From Bacillaceae bacterium JMAK1 (GTDB lineage: Bacteria; Bacillota; Bacilli; Bacillales; Marinococcaceae): a DNA stretch of 64,000 bases. A model generated the notes under the pieces. That model was not told the origin of the DNA and did not search any database. It saw only the letters and a program-made list of their open reading frames with translations. Where the stretch lies: contig JIBW01000004.1 in the NCBI GenBank assembly GCA_012970285.1, positions 1 to 64,000 of the forward strand. Direction: 5' to 3'. This document shows, piece after piece, positions 42,703 to 51,996 of this stretch. Positions within the stretch are counted from its first letter, which is position 1. Each line of letters opens with the position of its first letter. Made by a program: the position numbers and the translations under genes.

Positions 42703-42731
42703 TTTACTTGCTCTAACTTGTATACTAGTAT
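42703..42731 (+). promoter_or_regulatory. Promoter overlapped by second GntR-type operator
   Basis: TTTACT (42703-42708) and TAGTAT (42726-42731) are 17 bp apart. GTATACTAGTAT (42720-42731) repeats the core of the gntR operator exactly and covers the -10. It would let the GntR protein control the downstream operon. Confidence 0.6.
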
Positions 42732-42974
42732 CTCAGTCTCGTGGCTGATTAAGAAAACGGCTGATTTTAATACAAAATGTACGATACAGGTACGATGAAT
42801 TTGTTCAGATCATGGAGATTTCATTGTAAATAAGACTATTTTGTGGAGAAATTAAATGCATTGAATTCTGAAGTGAGAAAATGGATATCTGAGTATTGTG
42901 AAAAAATGTTATGTCTTTCTCAATTACCTAAATCTATAAAATAGATGGGTGCATTCAATATAAGCAGCTATTTT

Positions 42975-42988
42975 AGAAAGCGCTTACG
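42975..42988 (+). promoter_or_regulatory. cre-like box before the catabolic operon
   Basis: AGAAAGCGCTTACG fits 12 of 14 positions of the CcpA consensus TGWAANCGNTNWCA. It lies about 170 bp before the first enzyme gene. Confidence 0.5.
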
Positions 42989-43150
42989 TAATGGGGTGTT
43001 AGTTGTGAAGAGTAGAGGATTAATCAATGTAAGAGGTTATTATATGAAACGCACTTTGTTAAGAGTTCAACAATGGCATGGAAAAGCAGTTAAATAAGAA
43101 CAACTGTCGAATCGGCAGTAATAATTAAGAATTTGAGAGGAGTGGCTCAG

Positions 43151-43981
43151 ATGAGCTATAAGTATTCACTCGCACATTTAACAGCATTGGATTTAGCGCC
43201 TCACGAATTGACATATACGGCCGCAAAAGCAGGATATGACTATGTAAGCATTCGCCCGATTTACATGGGATTGCCTAACGAGCCAAATTATGATCTTGCA
43301 AACAAGAAAGAGATGTTTAGAGATACACGTAAAGCCTTACAGGAGACAGGGATTGAACTATTGGATATTGAGCTAGCAAAGATTAATAACGGTACCAACC
43401 CATTGGATTATGAACCTGCTTTTCATGTTGCTGCAGAGCTGGGTGGTAAGCACGTTCTAAGTAGCATATGGACAGAGGATACAGTGTTTGCCAAAGAATG
43501 TTTTGCAGAGCTTTGTGATATAGCAAAACCATATGGCTTGACGGTAGAGTTAGAATTTGTGCCAATTGCTACCGTATCAACCTTACAAGGTGCTGTGGAT
43601 GTATTAGAATCTACTAAACGATCAAATTCCGGATTGATGATTGACGCACATCATTTTCATCGTTCTAGAGATCGAGTTGAGGACTTAGATCATATTCCTG
43701 AAGAGTGGTTTCGTTATTTTCATTTGTGTGATGCTGTCGGTCAAATACCAGTTGACCGCGAGGAAATGACCCGAATTGTACGTGAAGAAAGGTTGTATAT
43801 AGGTGAAGGGGGCACCAATGTTGGTGAAGTCTTAAAACGGATTCCAAAAATTCCAATGTCACTCGAAATGCCTCATAAAGCACGTGCGAAAGAGTTCGGA
43901 AACGAAGAGTTTGTCCGGCGCTGCTTACAGTCAGCCAAAACGTTTATAGCATCGATAGAAGCAGAAGTAAATAAAAATTAA
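43151..43981 (+). CDS. TIM-barrel sugar-phosphate isomerase/dehydratase-like protein
   Basis: A 276-aa protein of the xylose isomerase-like TIM barrel (AP_endonuc_2) superfamily. Likely metal ligands are Glu135 (VELEFVP), Asp165 (MIDAHH), His191 (YFHLCDA) and Glu239 (SLEMP), the pattern of IolE/IolI-type enzymes and of 3-dehydroshikimate dehydratases. GAGAGGAGTGG supports the ATG at 43151. With a type I dehydroquinase in the same cluster, dehydroshikimate dehydration is a candidate activity. An inositol-type isomerase/dehydratase is equally compatible. Confidence 0.8.
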   Translation: MSYKYSLAHLTALDLAPHELTYTAAKAGYDYVSIRPIYMGLPNEPNYDLANKKEMFRDTRKALQETGIELLDIELAKINNGTNPLDYEPAFHVAAELGGKHVLSSIWTEDTVFAKECFAELCDIAKPYGLTVELEFVPIATVSTLQGAVDVLESTKRSNSGLMIDAHHFHRSRDRVEDLDHIPEEWFRYFHLCDAVGQIPVDREEMTRIVREERLYIGEGGTNVGEVLKRIPKIPMSLEMPHKARAKEFGNEEFVRRCLQSAKTFIASIEAEVNKN

Positions 43982-43991
43982 AGCGTTTTCA
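43978..43991 (+). promoter_or_regulatory. cre-like box at the iclR promoter
   Basis: TTAAAGCGTTTTCA fits 13 of 14 positions of the cre consensus, overlaps the stop codon of the TIM-barrel gene, and lies two bases before the iclR -35. Confidence 0.65.
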
Positions 43992-43993
43992 AA

Positions 43994-44065
43994 TTGACAC
44001 GCCATCCGTCCCGTTTTACAATGGTGGTACCATTTAACGAAATCGTGTTCTATTTAATGGAACAC
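43994..44065 (+). promoter_or_regulatory. Strong iclR promoter and IclR-type operator
   Basis: TTGACA (43994-43999) and TACAAT (44017-44022) have an ideal 17-bp spacer. About 20 bp downstream of the start, at 44045-44065, lies a 21-bp near-perfect palindrome with arms GTGTTC and GAACAC. Its core TTCTATTTAATGGAA (44048-44062) recurs with two changes upstream of the tctC operon. TGGTACCA at 44024-44031 is a further small palindrome. Confidence 0.8.
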
Positions 44066-44083
44066 CAAAAAGGCGGGTTATGA

Positions 44084-44812
44084 TTGGAAAAGAAAGATTC
44101 TTTGCGAACTGTGCAACGTGCGTTGGACATTCTAGATTGTTTTTCAATGGAAAAACAAGAGTTAACGTTGACAGAAATATCAAACATGATTGAGCTAGCT
44201 AAGTCAACGACAACTAGGATGCTCTCTACGTTGGAAACAAACGGCTTAATTATAAAGAATGAGAGTACGATGAAATACAAACTTGGTCATAAATTGTATT
44301 ATTTGGGTTCAATTGCTGGAAAGTCATTTGATATTAAAGAAGTCGCAAAGCCTGTTATGTCGAGGCTACGTGAACTAACATCCGAAACGGTGAACTTGTA
44401 TACTATTGCCAATGATCGCAGAATCTGTATCGAGCAATTTGAAGGGTTTCGCCCCCTTCGCCATCTCGTGTCGTTAGGACAACCATTGCCTTTATTTGCT
44501 GGGGCCGGGGGAAAGGTGTTACTTGCTTATCAAAGCCCTGCATTCCAGGAACGAATTTTTAAACAGATGAACAATCCTGAACGGTTAGAAGTTCTAAAAC
44601 GTGACTTAAAACAAATTAAAGAACAGGGTTATGCTGTCACCCATGAAGAAAGGGAGCAAGGGTTGTCGGCCATTTCTGCCCCGATTTTTAATCAAAACGG
44701 AGAAGTTCACTACTGTATATCGATCAGTGGTTTAGCTCAAAGATTTACAGAAGAGAATGTGGATAACTACTTAGCAAGTCTAAAAGAGCTTGTACACCAG
44801 CTATTAAGTTAG
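44084..44812 (+). CDS. IclR family regulator
   Basis: A 242-aa protein. The N-terminal winged helix (1-70) reads SLRTVQRALDILDCFSME, TEISNMIELAKSTTTRMLSTLE and YKLGHKLYYLG. The effector domain (75-240) has VNLYTIANDRRICIEQFEG, GAGGKVLLAY and EQGLSAISAPIFNQNGEV. The TTG start is supported by AAAGGCGGGTT. IclR proteins regulate catabolism of aromatic, glyoxylate and quinate/shikimate-type acids. The palindromes at its own promoter and at the tctC promoter make it the likely regulator of this island. Confidence 0.92.
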   Translation: MEKKDSLRTVQRALDILDCFSMEKQELTLTEISNMIELAKSTTTRMLSTLETNGLIIKNESTMKYKLGHKLYYLGSIAGKSFDIKEVAKPVMSRLRELTSETVNLYTIANDRRICIEQFEGFRPLRHLVSLGQPLPLFAGAGGKVLLAYQSPAFQERIFKQMNNPERLEVLKRDLKQIKEQGYAVTHEEREQGLSAISAPIFNQNGEVHYCISISGLAQRFTEENVDNYLASLKELVHQLLS

Positions 44813-44827
44813 AAAGTGGGGATATCT

Positions 44828-45655
44828 ATGAGTCGTAGTGCATTAGAAGCCTATTCAAATGGTGGTGCATGGTGGGAAACAAGTATTAGTCATATTAAGA
44901 AGAATGAAATTATAATACGTGGAGAGCGCGTTGAAGATTTAATCGGTAATGTTTCATATACACAAATGCTGTTTTTTTTACTTTGTGGAAAGCATTTGAC
45001 AGAGGGACAAGCGAAATTATTTGAGAGTGTTCTCGTTGCTGGAGCAGATCATGGACCACGCGCTCCCTCTATTGCAGCAGCACGTATGGCGGCAACATGT
45101 GGGGTATCTTTTAATTCTGCCGTTGCAACTGGCATGAATATGCTCGGAGATGTTCATGGAGGAGCGGTAGAGGAAGCAATGAGCATCCTCTATAAAACGA
45201 AAGAAAATCTTGCAAACAATGAAAATGCCGTAGATGAAAAACTTACGGAAATTTTTAGTCGGAAAGGAAAACTGCCTGGCTTTGGACATCAACTACATGA
45301 TGATGATCCGCGTGTCAGCCGGCTGTATTCATTGTCAGAACAGTTAATCTCCAGTGGAGAGATTAGTGGTTCATACTTAGATATCTTAGCAACTTATCGT
45401 GATCGCCTTTCAGAACGAAAAGGGCGCAAAATGACAATTAACGTGGACGGTATCTCTGCTGCTATTCAATGTGAACTTGAAATCCCTGCTGAAGCGGCAA
45501 AAGGTATCTTTGCTCTTTCACGAGGAATGGGGATTGTTGCGCACGCTTATGAAGAATTAATGAGCGGGGTTCGAATTAAAGGACCTTGTCCGAATGAAGA
45601 GCACCTCGTTCGATATACTGGCGTCCAAAAACAGAATGGGGGAGAACTATCATGA
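44828..45655 (+). CDS. Citryl-CoA-lyase-like protein (short citrate-synthase fold)
   Basis: A 275-aa protein, well short of citrate synthase (about 370-430) and similar in size to the citryl-CoA lyase module of ATP-citrate lyase. Landmarks are His75 (GADHGPRAPS), the CS-like His110 in GDVHGGAVEEAM and His154 in GFGHQLHDDDPR (the CoA-binding GFGHxxxxxDPR). Loss of the N-terminal condensation region suggests it cleaves or forms a 3-hydroxyacyl-CoA related to citryl-CoA rather than making citrate. AAGTGGGGA precedes the ATG at 44828. It overlaps the aldehyde dehydrogenase gene by four bases. Confidence 0.8.
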   Translation: MSRSALEAYSNGGAWWETSISHIKKNEIIIRGERVEDLIGNVSYTQMLFFLLCGKHLTEGQAKLFESVLVAGADHGPRAPSIAAARMAATCGVSFNSAVATGMNMLGDVHGGAVEEAMSILYKTKENLANNENAVDEKLTEIFSRKGKLPGFGHQLHDDDPRVSRLYSLSEQLISSGEISGSYLDILATYRDRLSERKGRKMTINVDGISAAIQCELEIPAEAAKGIFALSRGMGIVAHAYEELMSGVRIKGPCPNEEHLVRYTGVQKQNGGELS

Positions 45656-47079
45656 AAAAAGCACAATCGTTTATTCAAGGACAGTGGGTTGAAAAAAATA
45701 CCGAGGGTCTAGATATCGTAAACCCCTACAACGGCGAAGTGATTGGCAAACAGTGGGAAGCGGAACAAGAAGATGTTGAGCGGGCATTAGCCAAGGCGTA
45801 CGAAGGAAAGAAATTCGTAGCTGGACTCTCGGCTGCAAAGCGGGCAGAAATTTTGAAAAAATCTGCATATCTACTAGCGGAGCAAAAGGAAACGTTTGCT
45901 AAACTTATTTCTTTGGAAGTTGGAAAAGCCTTAAAGAATACGCGCGATGAAGTCTCTCGTTCTATTGAGACACTGGAGCAGTCAGCAGAAGAGGCAAAGC
46001 GATTAATTGGTGAGACAATTCCTGGAAATGCGTCTGAACGTGGCAAAAACTCAATGGCACTGACATTTCGAATACCTGCAGGCGTAATTGCTGCCATTAC
46101 ACCATTCAACGCCCCGCTTAATCTCGTATGTCATAAGGTCGGACCGGCTTTTGCTGCGGGTAACGTCACATTGTTAAAGCCAGCACCGCAAACAACACTC
46201 GTTGCCACTGCCTTTGTCGAATTAATGGTAGAAGCAGGAATGCCAAAAGAAGCGCTTCACATGGTTCTTGGTGGTAGAGAAGTCGGTGAACAAATTGTTT
46301 CAGATGAACGCACGAATATTATTTCATTTACAGGCGGTGTCCCAGCTGGTCAGCAAATTTCTAAAATTTCAGGAATGAAGAAAGTACTACTTGAGCTTGG
46401 TGGGAATTCTGCAACGATTGTTCACTCTGACGCAGATGTAGAGCGAGCAGCCACATTAAGCGTTAAAACAGGGTTTAGCAATTCTGGCCAAAGCTGTATT
46501 TCCGTTCAACGTATTTATGTTCACGAACAAGTCATTGAACAATTTGTCAAAAAAGTCTATGAAAAAGTAAGTGAACTTAAGCAAGGCGATCCTCTTGATG
46601 AGACAACTGATGTAGGATGTGTTGTTGACGCAAACACGGGCAAGAGAATTGCAACTTGGATTGAAGAAGCCGTTTCTGACGGTGCTGAATTAATTGCAGG
46701 AGGTGTGGTTGATGGTGCTGCAGTTCAGCCATCTGTTCTTTATCGACCAAAACCGACGAGCAAAGTTGTATGCAACGAAGTGTTTGGGCCACTCATCAGT
46801 ATTCTCCCTTATAGTGACTTAGATGCTGTAATCACAGAAGTAAATGACTCCGAATTTGGCTTGCAAGCCGGTATTTTCTCAAACTCTATGGATGTAATTA
46901 GAAAAGCCGCCATCGAATTGGAGATGGGCGGGGTTGTTGTTAATGGCACGTCGAACTATCGTCTTGATCACTGGCCGTACGGAGGAATTAAAAATAGCGG
47001 TCTTGGCCGTGAAGGTGCACGTTTTGCCGTCGAAGAAATGACAGAAATGAAAATGATTGTTCTACAAGACTTAATGTAA
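45652..47079 (+). CDS. NAD(P)-dependent aldehyde dehydrogenase
   Basis: A 475-aa protein of full family length. It has catalytic Cys282 (NSGQSCISVQ), general base Glu248 (LLELGGNSA), Asn153 (TPFNAPLN) and the cofactor loop FTGGVPAGQQI. It is closest in style to glycolaldehyde/lactaldehyde or succinate-semialdehyde-type dehydrogenases. It overlaps the lyase gene by ATGA. In the pathway it probably oxidises the aldehyde produced by the ThDP enzyme or by C-C cleavage. Confidence 0.9.
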   Translation: MKKAQSFIQGQWVEKNTEGLDIVNPYNGEVIGKQWEAEQEDVERALAKAYEGKKFVAGLSAAKRAEILKKSAYLLAEQKETFAKLISLEVGKALKNTRDEVSRSIETLEQSAEEAKRLIGETIPGNASERGKNSMALTFRIPAGVIAAITPFNAPLNLVCHKVGPAFAAGNVTLLKPAPQTTLVATAFVELMVEAGMPKEALHMVLGGREVGEQIVSDERTNIISFTGGVPAGQQISKISGMKKVLLELGGNSATIVHSDADVERAATLSVKTGFSNSGQSCISVQRIYVHEQVIEQFVKKVYEKVSELKQGDPLDETTDVGCVVDANTGKRIATWIEEAVSDGAELIAGGVVDGAAVQPSVLYRPKPTSKVVCNEVFGPLISILPYSDLDAVITEVNDSEFGLQAGIFSNSMDVIRKAAIELEMGGVVVNGTSNYRLDHWPYGGIKNSGLGREGARFAVEEMTEMKMIVLQDLM

Positions 47080-47097
47080 AAGGGAGAGTTGTGAAAT

Positions 47098-47871
47098 ATG
47101 AAGAAACAGGTGAAATTGTCGATACCTCAACAAAGTGAGCAAAAACGCCCGCTTATTTGTACACCATTGACGGGGAGCGATCGCAATTCATTAATGACAC
47201 AGTTGGAAGTCATTGTAAAAAAGAACCCTGACATGATTGAGTGGCGAGTCGATTTCTTTGAGAAGCTTGATGATCTGCAAGCAGTGAAATCAGTGGCTGA
47301 AGAAATCCGAAATCGATCTGCTCACATTCCGATTCTTTTTACTCGTAGGTCGACTCGAGAAGGTGGAGAAGAGATTACAATTAGCGAAAAGCAAGTGTTT
47401 AATATGTATGAGGCAATGATGATTAGCAAAACGGTAGACCTCATCGATGTTGAGCTCAGCGCAGACCAAGCGGATATAGATAGAGTAAAGAGGTTGGCAG
47501 AAGACCATCATGTGCAATTATTAATGTCTTATCACAACTTTTCAGAGACACCGAGTGTAGAAGAAATCTACAACAAATTGAAAGAGACAGAAGATCAGGG
47601 TGCGGATATTGGCAAAATTGCCGTCATGCCACAATCGATTGAAGACGTGCTGAGTCTGATGCAAGCGACGACGAAAGCTTCCAAACACCTTTCAATTCCA
47701 ATCGTCACGATGTCAATGGGGCGCCTCGGTGCACTTTCTCGAATGATGGGTGGAGCCTGTGGTTCAGCTATGACCTTTGCTGTCGGTAGTGCAAGTTCGG
47801 CACCTGGGCAAATGCCGATTGAACAGCTTAATGCTGTGTTGCAAGTGATTGAAGATGTAATGGGGGAATGA
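47098..47871 (+). CDS. aroD: Type I 3-dehydroquinate dehydratase
   Basis: A 257-aa protein with the whole type I active site: Glu48, Arg50 and Asp52 (MIEWRVDFF), His146 (SYHNFSETP), the Schiff-base Lys173 (IGKIAVMP) and Arg209 (SMGRLG). It dehydrates 3-dehydroquinate to 3-dehydroshikimate. Embedded in a catabolic operon without other shikimate-pathway genes, it is more likely catabolic (quinate use) than biosynthetic. Its position is just before a zinc dehydrogenase that could make 3-dehydroquinate. The ribosome site is GGGAGAG. Confidence 0.92.
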   Translation: MKKQVKLSIPQQSEQKRPLICTPLTGSDRNSLMTQLEVIVKKNPDMIEWRVDFFEKLDDLQAVKSVAEEIRNRSAHIPILFTRRSTREGGEEITISEKQVFNMYEAMMISKTVDLIDVELSADQADIDRVKRLAEDHHVQLLMSYHNFSETPSVEEIYNKLKETEDQGADIGKIAVMPQSIEDVLSLMQATTKASKHLSIPIVTMSMGRLGALSRMMGGACGSAMTFAVGSASSAPGQMPIEQLNAVLQVIEDVMGE

Positions 47872-47875
47872 CATT

Positions 47876-48877
47876 GTGAGCGAGTTATTTATTGCTGAAC
47901 CGAATTCTTTAGTTCTTAGAGAATCTGAACCACTAGGCCGCGTAGGGGCTAATGAAGTGAAGATTCGTGTGACTTATGGTGGGATCTGTGGTTCTGACCT
48001 TTCTGTGTACCGTGGCAAAATACAACATGCGACATATCCTGTGAGGCCAGGTCACGAACTCGTCGGTATTGTCAAAGAAGCAGGTAGCATTGCGAACGTT
48101 ACGAAAGGAACAAGGGTCGTTGTTACACCGAATACATTCTGCGGGGAATGTGAGTATTGTTTGAGCGAACAAGAAAATATATGCCCGAATAAGAAATCAA
48201 TTGGAATAAATGCCGATGGTGGATTTTCTCATGAATTTGTTATTGATGCTCGTTATGTTATTCCGATTCCAGATGAAGTTTCCGATGAAAAGGCAGTACT
48301 AATTGAACCTTTGGCAGTTATTGTTCACGGTCTCAAAAAACTCAATTTGAGAAAAGGAAATTCAGTACTCGTAATTGGTTGTGGGACTGAAGGATTGTTA
48401 ACAGTTGCACTTGCTGATTATTTAGGAGCTAACGTCACAGCAGTAGATATTAACGCAGAGAAACTAGAAATGCTAAAATCTTTCCCGCACATTCAAGCAA
48501 CGCACCCGAACGATATTGAACCTGACACCTTTGATTATGTTGTTGAAGCGGCGGGAACTCCTCAGTCGGTACAATCTTGTTTTCGTTGGTTAAAACCGGG
48601 AGGTTCTGTTCTTCTAATCGGTATCACAAACGCATCAGAATTACCGGTTGGCCAAATTGTAAGAAAAGAACAGACGATTTACGGAAGCATCATTTATCGA
48701 TTTCCTAAAGATTTTGCAGAAAGTATTGAATACCTTTCAGACGAACGGTTCGATCCAACAGTGTTTATTTCAAAGATTTTACCGTTAGAAAACTACGAAG
48801 AAGCGTATGAGCTTGCACTTTCAGGTAACTTTGCAAAAATTATCATTGATTTTCAAAACAAGGAGGAACAACCATGA
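47876..48877 (+). CDS. Zinc-dependent medium-chain dehydrogenase
   Basis: A 333-aa protein. The catalytic zinc site has Cys in GGICGSD and GHE, and the structural zinc site is CGECEYCLSEQENIC. Its Rossmann motif departs from GxGxxG: VIGCGTEGL. It belongs to the sorbitol/threonine dehydrogenase group (polyol to ketone). The GTG start has GGGGGAATGA upstream, and the end overlaps the ThDP gene by four bases. In a cyclitol-acid pathway it would oxidise a ring hydroxyl, for example of quinate or shikimate. That role is inference. Confidence 0.88.
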   Translation: MSELFIAEPNSLVLRESEPLGRVGANEVKIRVTYGGICGSDLSVYRGKIQHATYPVRPGHELVGIVKEAGSIANVTKGTRVVVTPNTFCGECEYCLSEQENICPNKKSIGINADGGFSHEFVIDARYVIPIPDEVSDEKAVLIEPLAVIVHGLKKLNLRKGNSVLVIGCGTEGLLTVALADYLGANVTAVDINAEKLEMLKSFPHIQATHPNDIEPDTFDYVVEAAGTPQSVQSCFRWLKPGGSVLLIGITNASELPVGQIVRKEQTIYGSIIYRFPKDFAESIEYLSDERFDPTVFISKILPLENYEEAYELALSGNFAKIIIDFQNKEEQP

Positions 48878-50637
48878 AGAAACTCATTTCGACTCAGTTA
48901 GTCAAATATTTAGAAGATCGGAATGTTGAGCATATATTCGGATTATGCGGACATACAAATATTGCCGTATTATCCGAGCTTGATAAAAGCTCTATACAAT
49001 TTATTAATGTGCGCCATGAACAAATTGCTTCACATGCTGCAGACGGGTATGCCCGTGCCAAGAAAGAAACTTCAGTCGTGTTAAGTCACTTAGGACCTGG
49101 CTTGACTAATGCGGCTACTGGAGTTGCTAACGCAGCGCTCGATTCGATTCCAATGGTTGTGATTGCAGGTGATGTGCCGAGTCATTATTACGGCAAGCAC
49201 CCTCACCAAGAAGTGAATCTTCATGCAGACGGTGCTCAATACGAAATTTATCGTCCTTTTGTCAAACGTGCTTGGCGTGTCGACCGTCCCGACCTATTCC
49301 CAGAAATCATACAAAAGGCGTTCCAAGTAGCAGAAAGTGGTCGTCCAGGGCCTGTTCTCGTATCCGTTCCGATGGATATCTTCTCTAAAGAGGTAGATAC
49401 CAGCCTTTTCGAAAAGCTCCAGCATCATACCCGCGTGATTGAGAAGCCATCACTTGATGAAGAAACAGCAGAGCGTATCGTTAAAACATTAGCGGAGGCG
49501 AGTCGTCCTGTTATTTATGCGGGCGGCGGTGTCGTATTGGCAGATGCAACGGAGGAAATTCGCGAGTTCGTCGATCATATGAATATTCCGGTTGCCCATT
49601 CTTTAATGGGGAAAGGTGTCTTACCCGATGATCACCCGCTTACTTTAGGAATGACAGGTTTTTGGGGCACCAAATTCATCAATGATCAGACGAAAAATGC
49701 AGATTACCTTTTTGGGTTAGGAACAAGTTTTAAAGAAGCAGACAGCAGTTCATGGTATCCGGGCGTGACGTTTGAGATACCGAAGACGAAGCTTATTCAA
49801 ATTGATATCGATCCAAATGAAATTGGACGTAATTATCCGGTAGAGATTGGCGCAATAGCAGACTTGAAGCGAGCGTTAATGGCCTTAATTCGTGTTGCAA
49901 AACGTTTATACCCAGAAGGAATTCAACGAAATGAACAATTAAAAGAAGACATTCAGGCATATCGAAATGACTTGCGTGAGCGAATTAGTGACAATGTAAA
50001 TAGCAATGCCTTTCCGATGAAACCTGAGAGAATTTTGTCAGATGTGCGAGAAGTATTGCCTCGTGATGCGTTCATTACGACAGATGTGGGATGGAATAAG
50101 AATGGCGTAGGGCAACAGTTCCCAATCTACACACCAGGATCTATTCTGACACCAGGTGGTTTTGCAACGATGGGATTTGGTTCAAGTGCCGCACTTGGGG
50201 CAAAACTTGCCCACCCGGATCGTGTAGTCGTTTCTCTCATCGGCGACGGTGGTTTCGGTCAGAACCCAGCAGTTTTGGCAACGGCAGTTGAAGAGAATAT
50301 TCCAGTCGTATGGGTTGTCATGAATAATAGTGCATACGGTACGATCGCTGGCTTAGAAATGGCTCATTATGATACGACATACGGAACATTATTCAAGAAA
50401 AACGGCGAAACATATACGCCTGACTTTGCGGTGATTGCGCAAGGATTTGGAGTTAAAGGAATTAAAGTAAAGAGTGCAGAGGAATTCAAAGATGCAGTCA
50501 AGGAAGCTATAGAGGCCAATGAACCTGTTCTCATTGATGTTGCCATGCGAAATGAGCCTGTCCCTACAGATGGTCAGTGGAATATTAATGATATTTATTC
50601 ACCAAACAGCACCAAATCACACGTTAGCATTCCGTAA
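48874..50637 (+). CDS. Thiamine-diphosphate-dependent enzyme (acetolactate-synthase-like)
   Basis: A 587-aa protein in three domains: PYR domain 1-180 with the catalytic Glu49 in HEQIASHAADGYAR, a middle domain, and a PP domain with the ThDP motif GDGGFGQNPAVLATAVEENIP and NNSAYG. It has no regulatory-subunit partner. Relatives include acetolactate synthase, glyoxylate carboligase, benzoylformate/oxalyl-CoA decarboxylase and the inositol-pathway ring hydrolase IolD, so several C-C bond reactions are possible. It is translationally coupled to the dehydrogenase gene. Confidence 0.88.
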   Translation: MKKLISTQLVKYLEDRNVEHIFGLCGHTNIAVLSELDKSSIQFINVRHEQIASHAADGYARAKKETSVVLSHLGPGLTNAATGVANAALDSIPMVVIAGDVPSHYYGKHPHQEVNLHADGAQYEIYRPFVKRAWRVDRPDLFPEIIQKAFQVAESGRPGPVLVSVPMDIFSKEVDTSLFEKLQHHTRVIEKPSLDEETAERIVKTLAEASRPVIYAGGGVVLADATEEIREFVDHMNIPVAHSLMGKGVLPDDHPLTLGMTGFWGTKFINDQTKNADYLFGLGTSFKEADSSSWYPGVTFEIPKTKLIQIDIDPNEIGRNYPVEIGAIADLKRALMALIRVAKRLYPEGIQRNEQLKEDIQAYRNDLRERISDNVNSNAFPMKPERILSDVREVLPRDAFITTDVGWNKNGVGQQFPIYTPGSILTPGGFATMGFGSSAALGAKLAHPDRVVVSLIGDGGFGQNPAVLATAVEENIPVVWVVMNNSAYGTIAGLEMAHYDTTYGTLFKKNGETYTPDFAVIAQGFGVKGIKVKSAEEFKDAVKEAIEANEPVLIDVAMRNEPVPTDGQWNINDIYSPNSTKSHVSIP

Positions 50638-50674
50638 AGATTTCTCGGTCATATAGAAAGGAGTTAATAAATTC

Positions 50675-51874
50675 ATGGTTAAGACACCTTTAGAAGGAGT
50701 TACCATCCTTGATGTTTCGACAATGATTGCAGCCCCATATGGTACGGCACTTCTTGGGGACTTTGGCGCAGATGTAATCAAGATTGAAATTCCAGGAAGG
50801 GGAGATACCTCTCGCAGCGTCGGTCCATTTTCAGAGGATGGGGAACCACTTCGATGGCCGGGGCTTTCAAGAAACAAACGCTCACTAACATTGGACCTTC
50901 ACCAATCAGAAGGGGTAGAGATTTTAAAAAAACTCGCAAAAAAGGCAGACATTCTCGTTGAAAACTTTCGCCCAGGAACCCTTGAGAAGTGGGGCGTCGG
51001 ATATGACGTACTTAAAGAAGAAAATCCTAATTTGATAATGATTCGTGTATCAGGATATGGGCAGACTGGACCCTATAAAGAAAAAGCAGGATTTGGTACG
51101 CCTGCTACGGCATTCAGTGGCTACACATATCTTCAAGGATTTACAGATAGACACCCGGTCAGTCCGCCTTTTTCTTTAACGGATTACATTTGTGGTATTT
51201 ATGTTGCGTTTGCTGCGGTTACTGCTCTATACAATCGTGATACATCTGAAGAAGGCAGCGGTCAAATGGTCGACATTGCCTTGTATGAAACGGTGTTCCG
51301 GATGATGGAATTTCTTGTGGCAGAATATGATCAGCTTCAAAAAGTACGTGAACGTGCACCTGGTCTTCATGGGCACTCCTCACCTTCGGGGACGTTTAAA
51401 ACAAAAGACGGTCATTGGGTTGTCCTCGTGACGAGTACTGATACGACGTTTAACCGTTTGGCTGATGCGATGGACAGGAAAGATATGTTGGAAGATCAAC
51501 GTTATTTTACTAATTCAAAACGACTCGAAAACAACGATGAAACGAATCGGATTGTAGGAGAGTGGATTGCTACGAAAGAACGCAAGGATTTACTTGAGCA
51601 ATTAGATCAATACGGTGTTCCGATCAGTCCTGTGATGAGTATTGAAGACATATTCAATGATGAGCAGTATAAGGCAAGGGAGAATATCGTCCAAGTTAAT
51701 CACCCGCGACTTGGGACTATAAAAGTTCCAGGAATTATTCCAAAGTTCGAAAAGACACCGGGTAGTATTCGTAGTATCGCCCCTGATCTTGGTGAAAATA
51801 ACGAAGAAATTCTTGCGGATATAGGTTTAACAGTAGATGAAATCGTGCAATTAAGAACGAAAAACGTGATATAA
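50675..51874 (+). CDS. Class III CoA-transferase (CaiB/BaiF family)
   Basis: A 399-aa protein. The family signature runs LLGDFGADVIKIEIPGRGD, SRNKRSLTLDLHQSEG and ADILVENFRPGTLEKWGVGY, with the catalytic Asp170 in SLTDYICG. Such enzymes move CoA between carboxylates without free CoA. AAGGAG is upstream of the ATG. It is the last plus-strand gene of the island. It would activate the imported acid for the citryl-CoA-lyase-like enzyme, using for example acetyl- or succinyl-CoA; that partnership is inferred from the cluster. Confidence 0.9.
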   Translation: MVKTPLEGVTILDVSTMIAAPYGTALLGDFGADVIKIEIPGRGDTSRSVGPFSEDGEPLRWPGLSRNKRSLTLDLHQSEGVEILKKLAKKADILVENFRPGTLEKWGVGYDVLKEENPNLIMIRVSGYGQTGPYKEKAGFGTPATAFSGYTYLQGFTDRHPVSPPFSLTDYICGIYVAFAAVTALYNRDTSEEGSGQMVDIALYETVFRMMEFLVAEYDQLQKVRERAPGLHGHSSPSGTFKTKDGHWVVLVTSTDTTFNRLADAMDRKDMLEDQRYFTNSKRLENNDETNRIVGEWIATKERKDLLEQLDQYGVPISPVMSIEDIFNDEQYKARENIVQVNHPRLGTIKVPGIIPKFEKTPGSIRSIAPDLGENNEEILADIGLTVDEIVQLRTKNVI

Positions 51875-51996
51875 GCAGGGTTAATAAATATGTGGTGGGT
51901 GTAGCTCAAGCTAACAACTGTAATGTACTTTTGAAAGGAAGCTGAGCCATAACTCCTACAACTCAAACATCATAAATAGAAAGATCTTAAAAAAGA

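Larger units (their letters stand above)
42683..43150 (+). other. 468-bp regulatory gap before the catabolic genes
   Basis: The gap holds a promoter with a GntR-type operator (42703-42731), a cre-like box (42975-42988) and a small hairpin ACTGTCG/CGGCAGT (43105-43121) just before the first enzyme gene. A possible 30-codon reading frame (GTG 43005 to TAA 43095, VKSRGLINVRGYY then MKRTLLRVQQ), with GGGGTG upstream, might be a leader peptide, but support is weak. Confidence 0.5.

Noticed and set aside
44828-45655. Full citrate synthase
   Set aside because: It is about 100 residues too short and lacks the N-terminal region, so a citryl-CoA-lyase-like role is more consistent.
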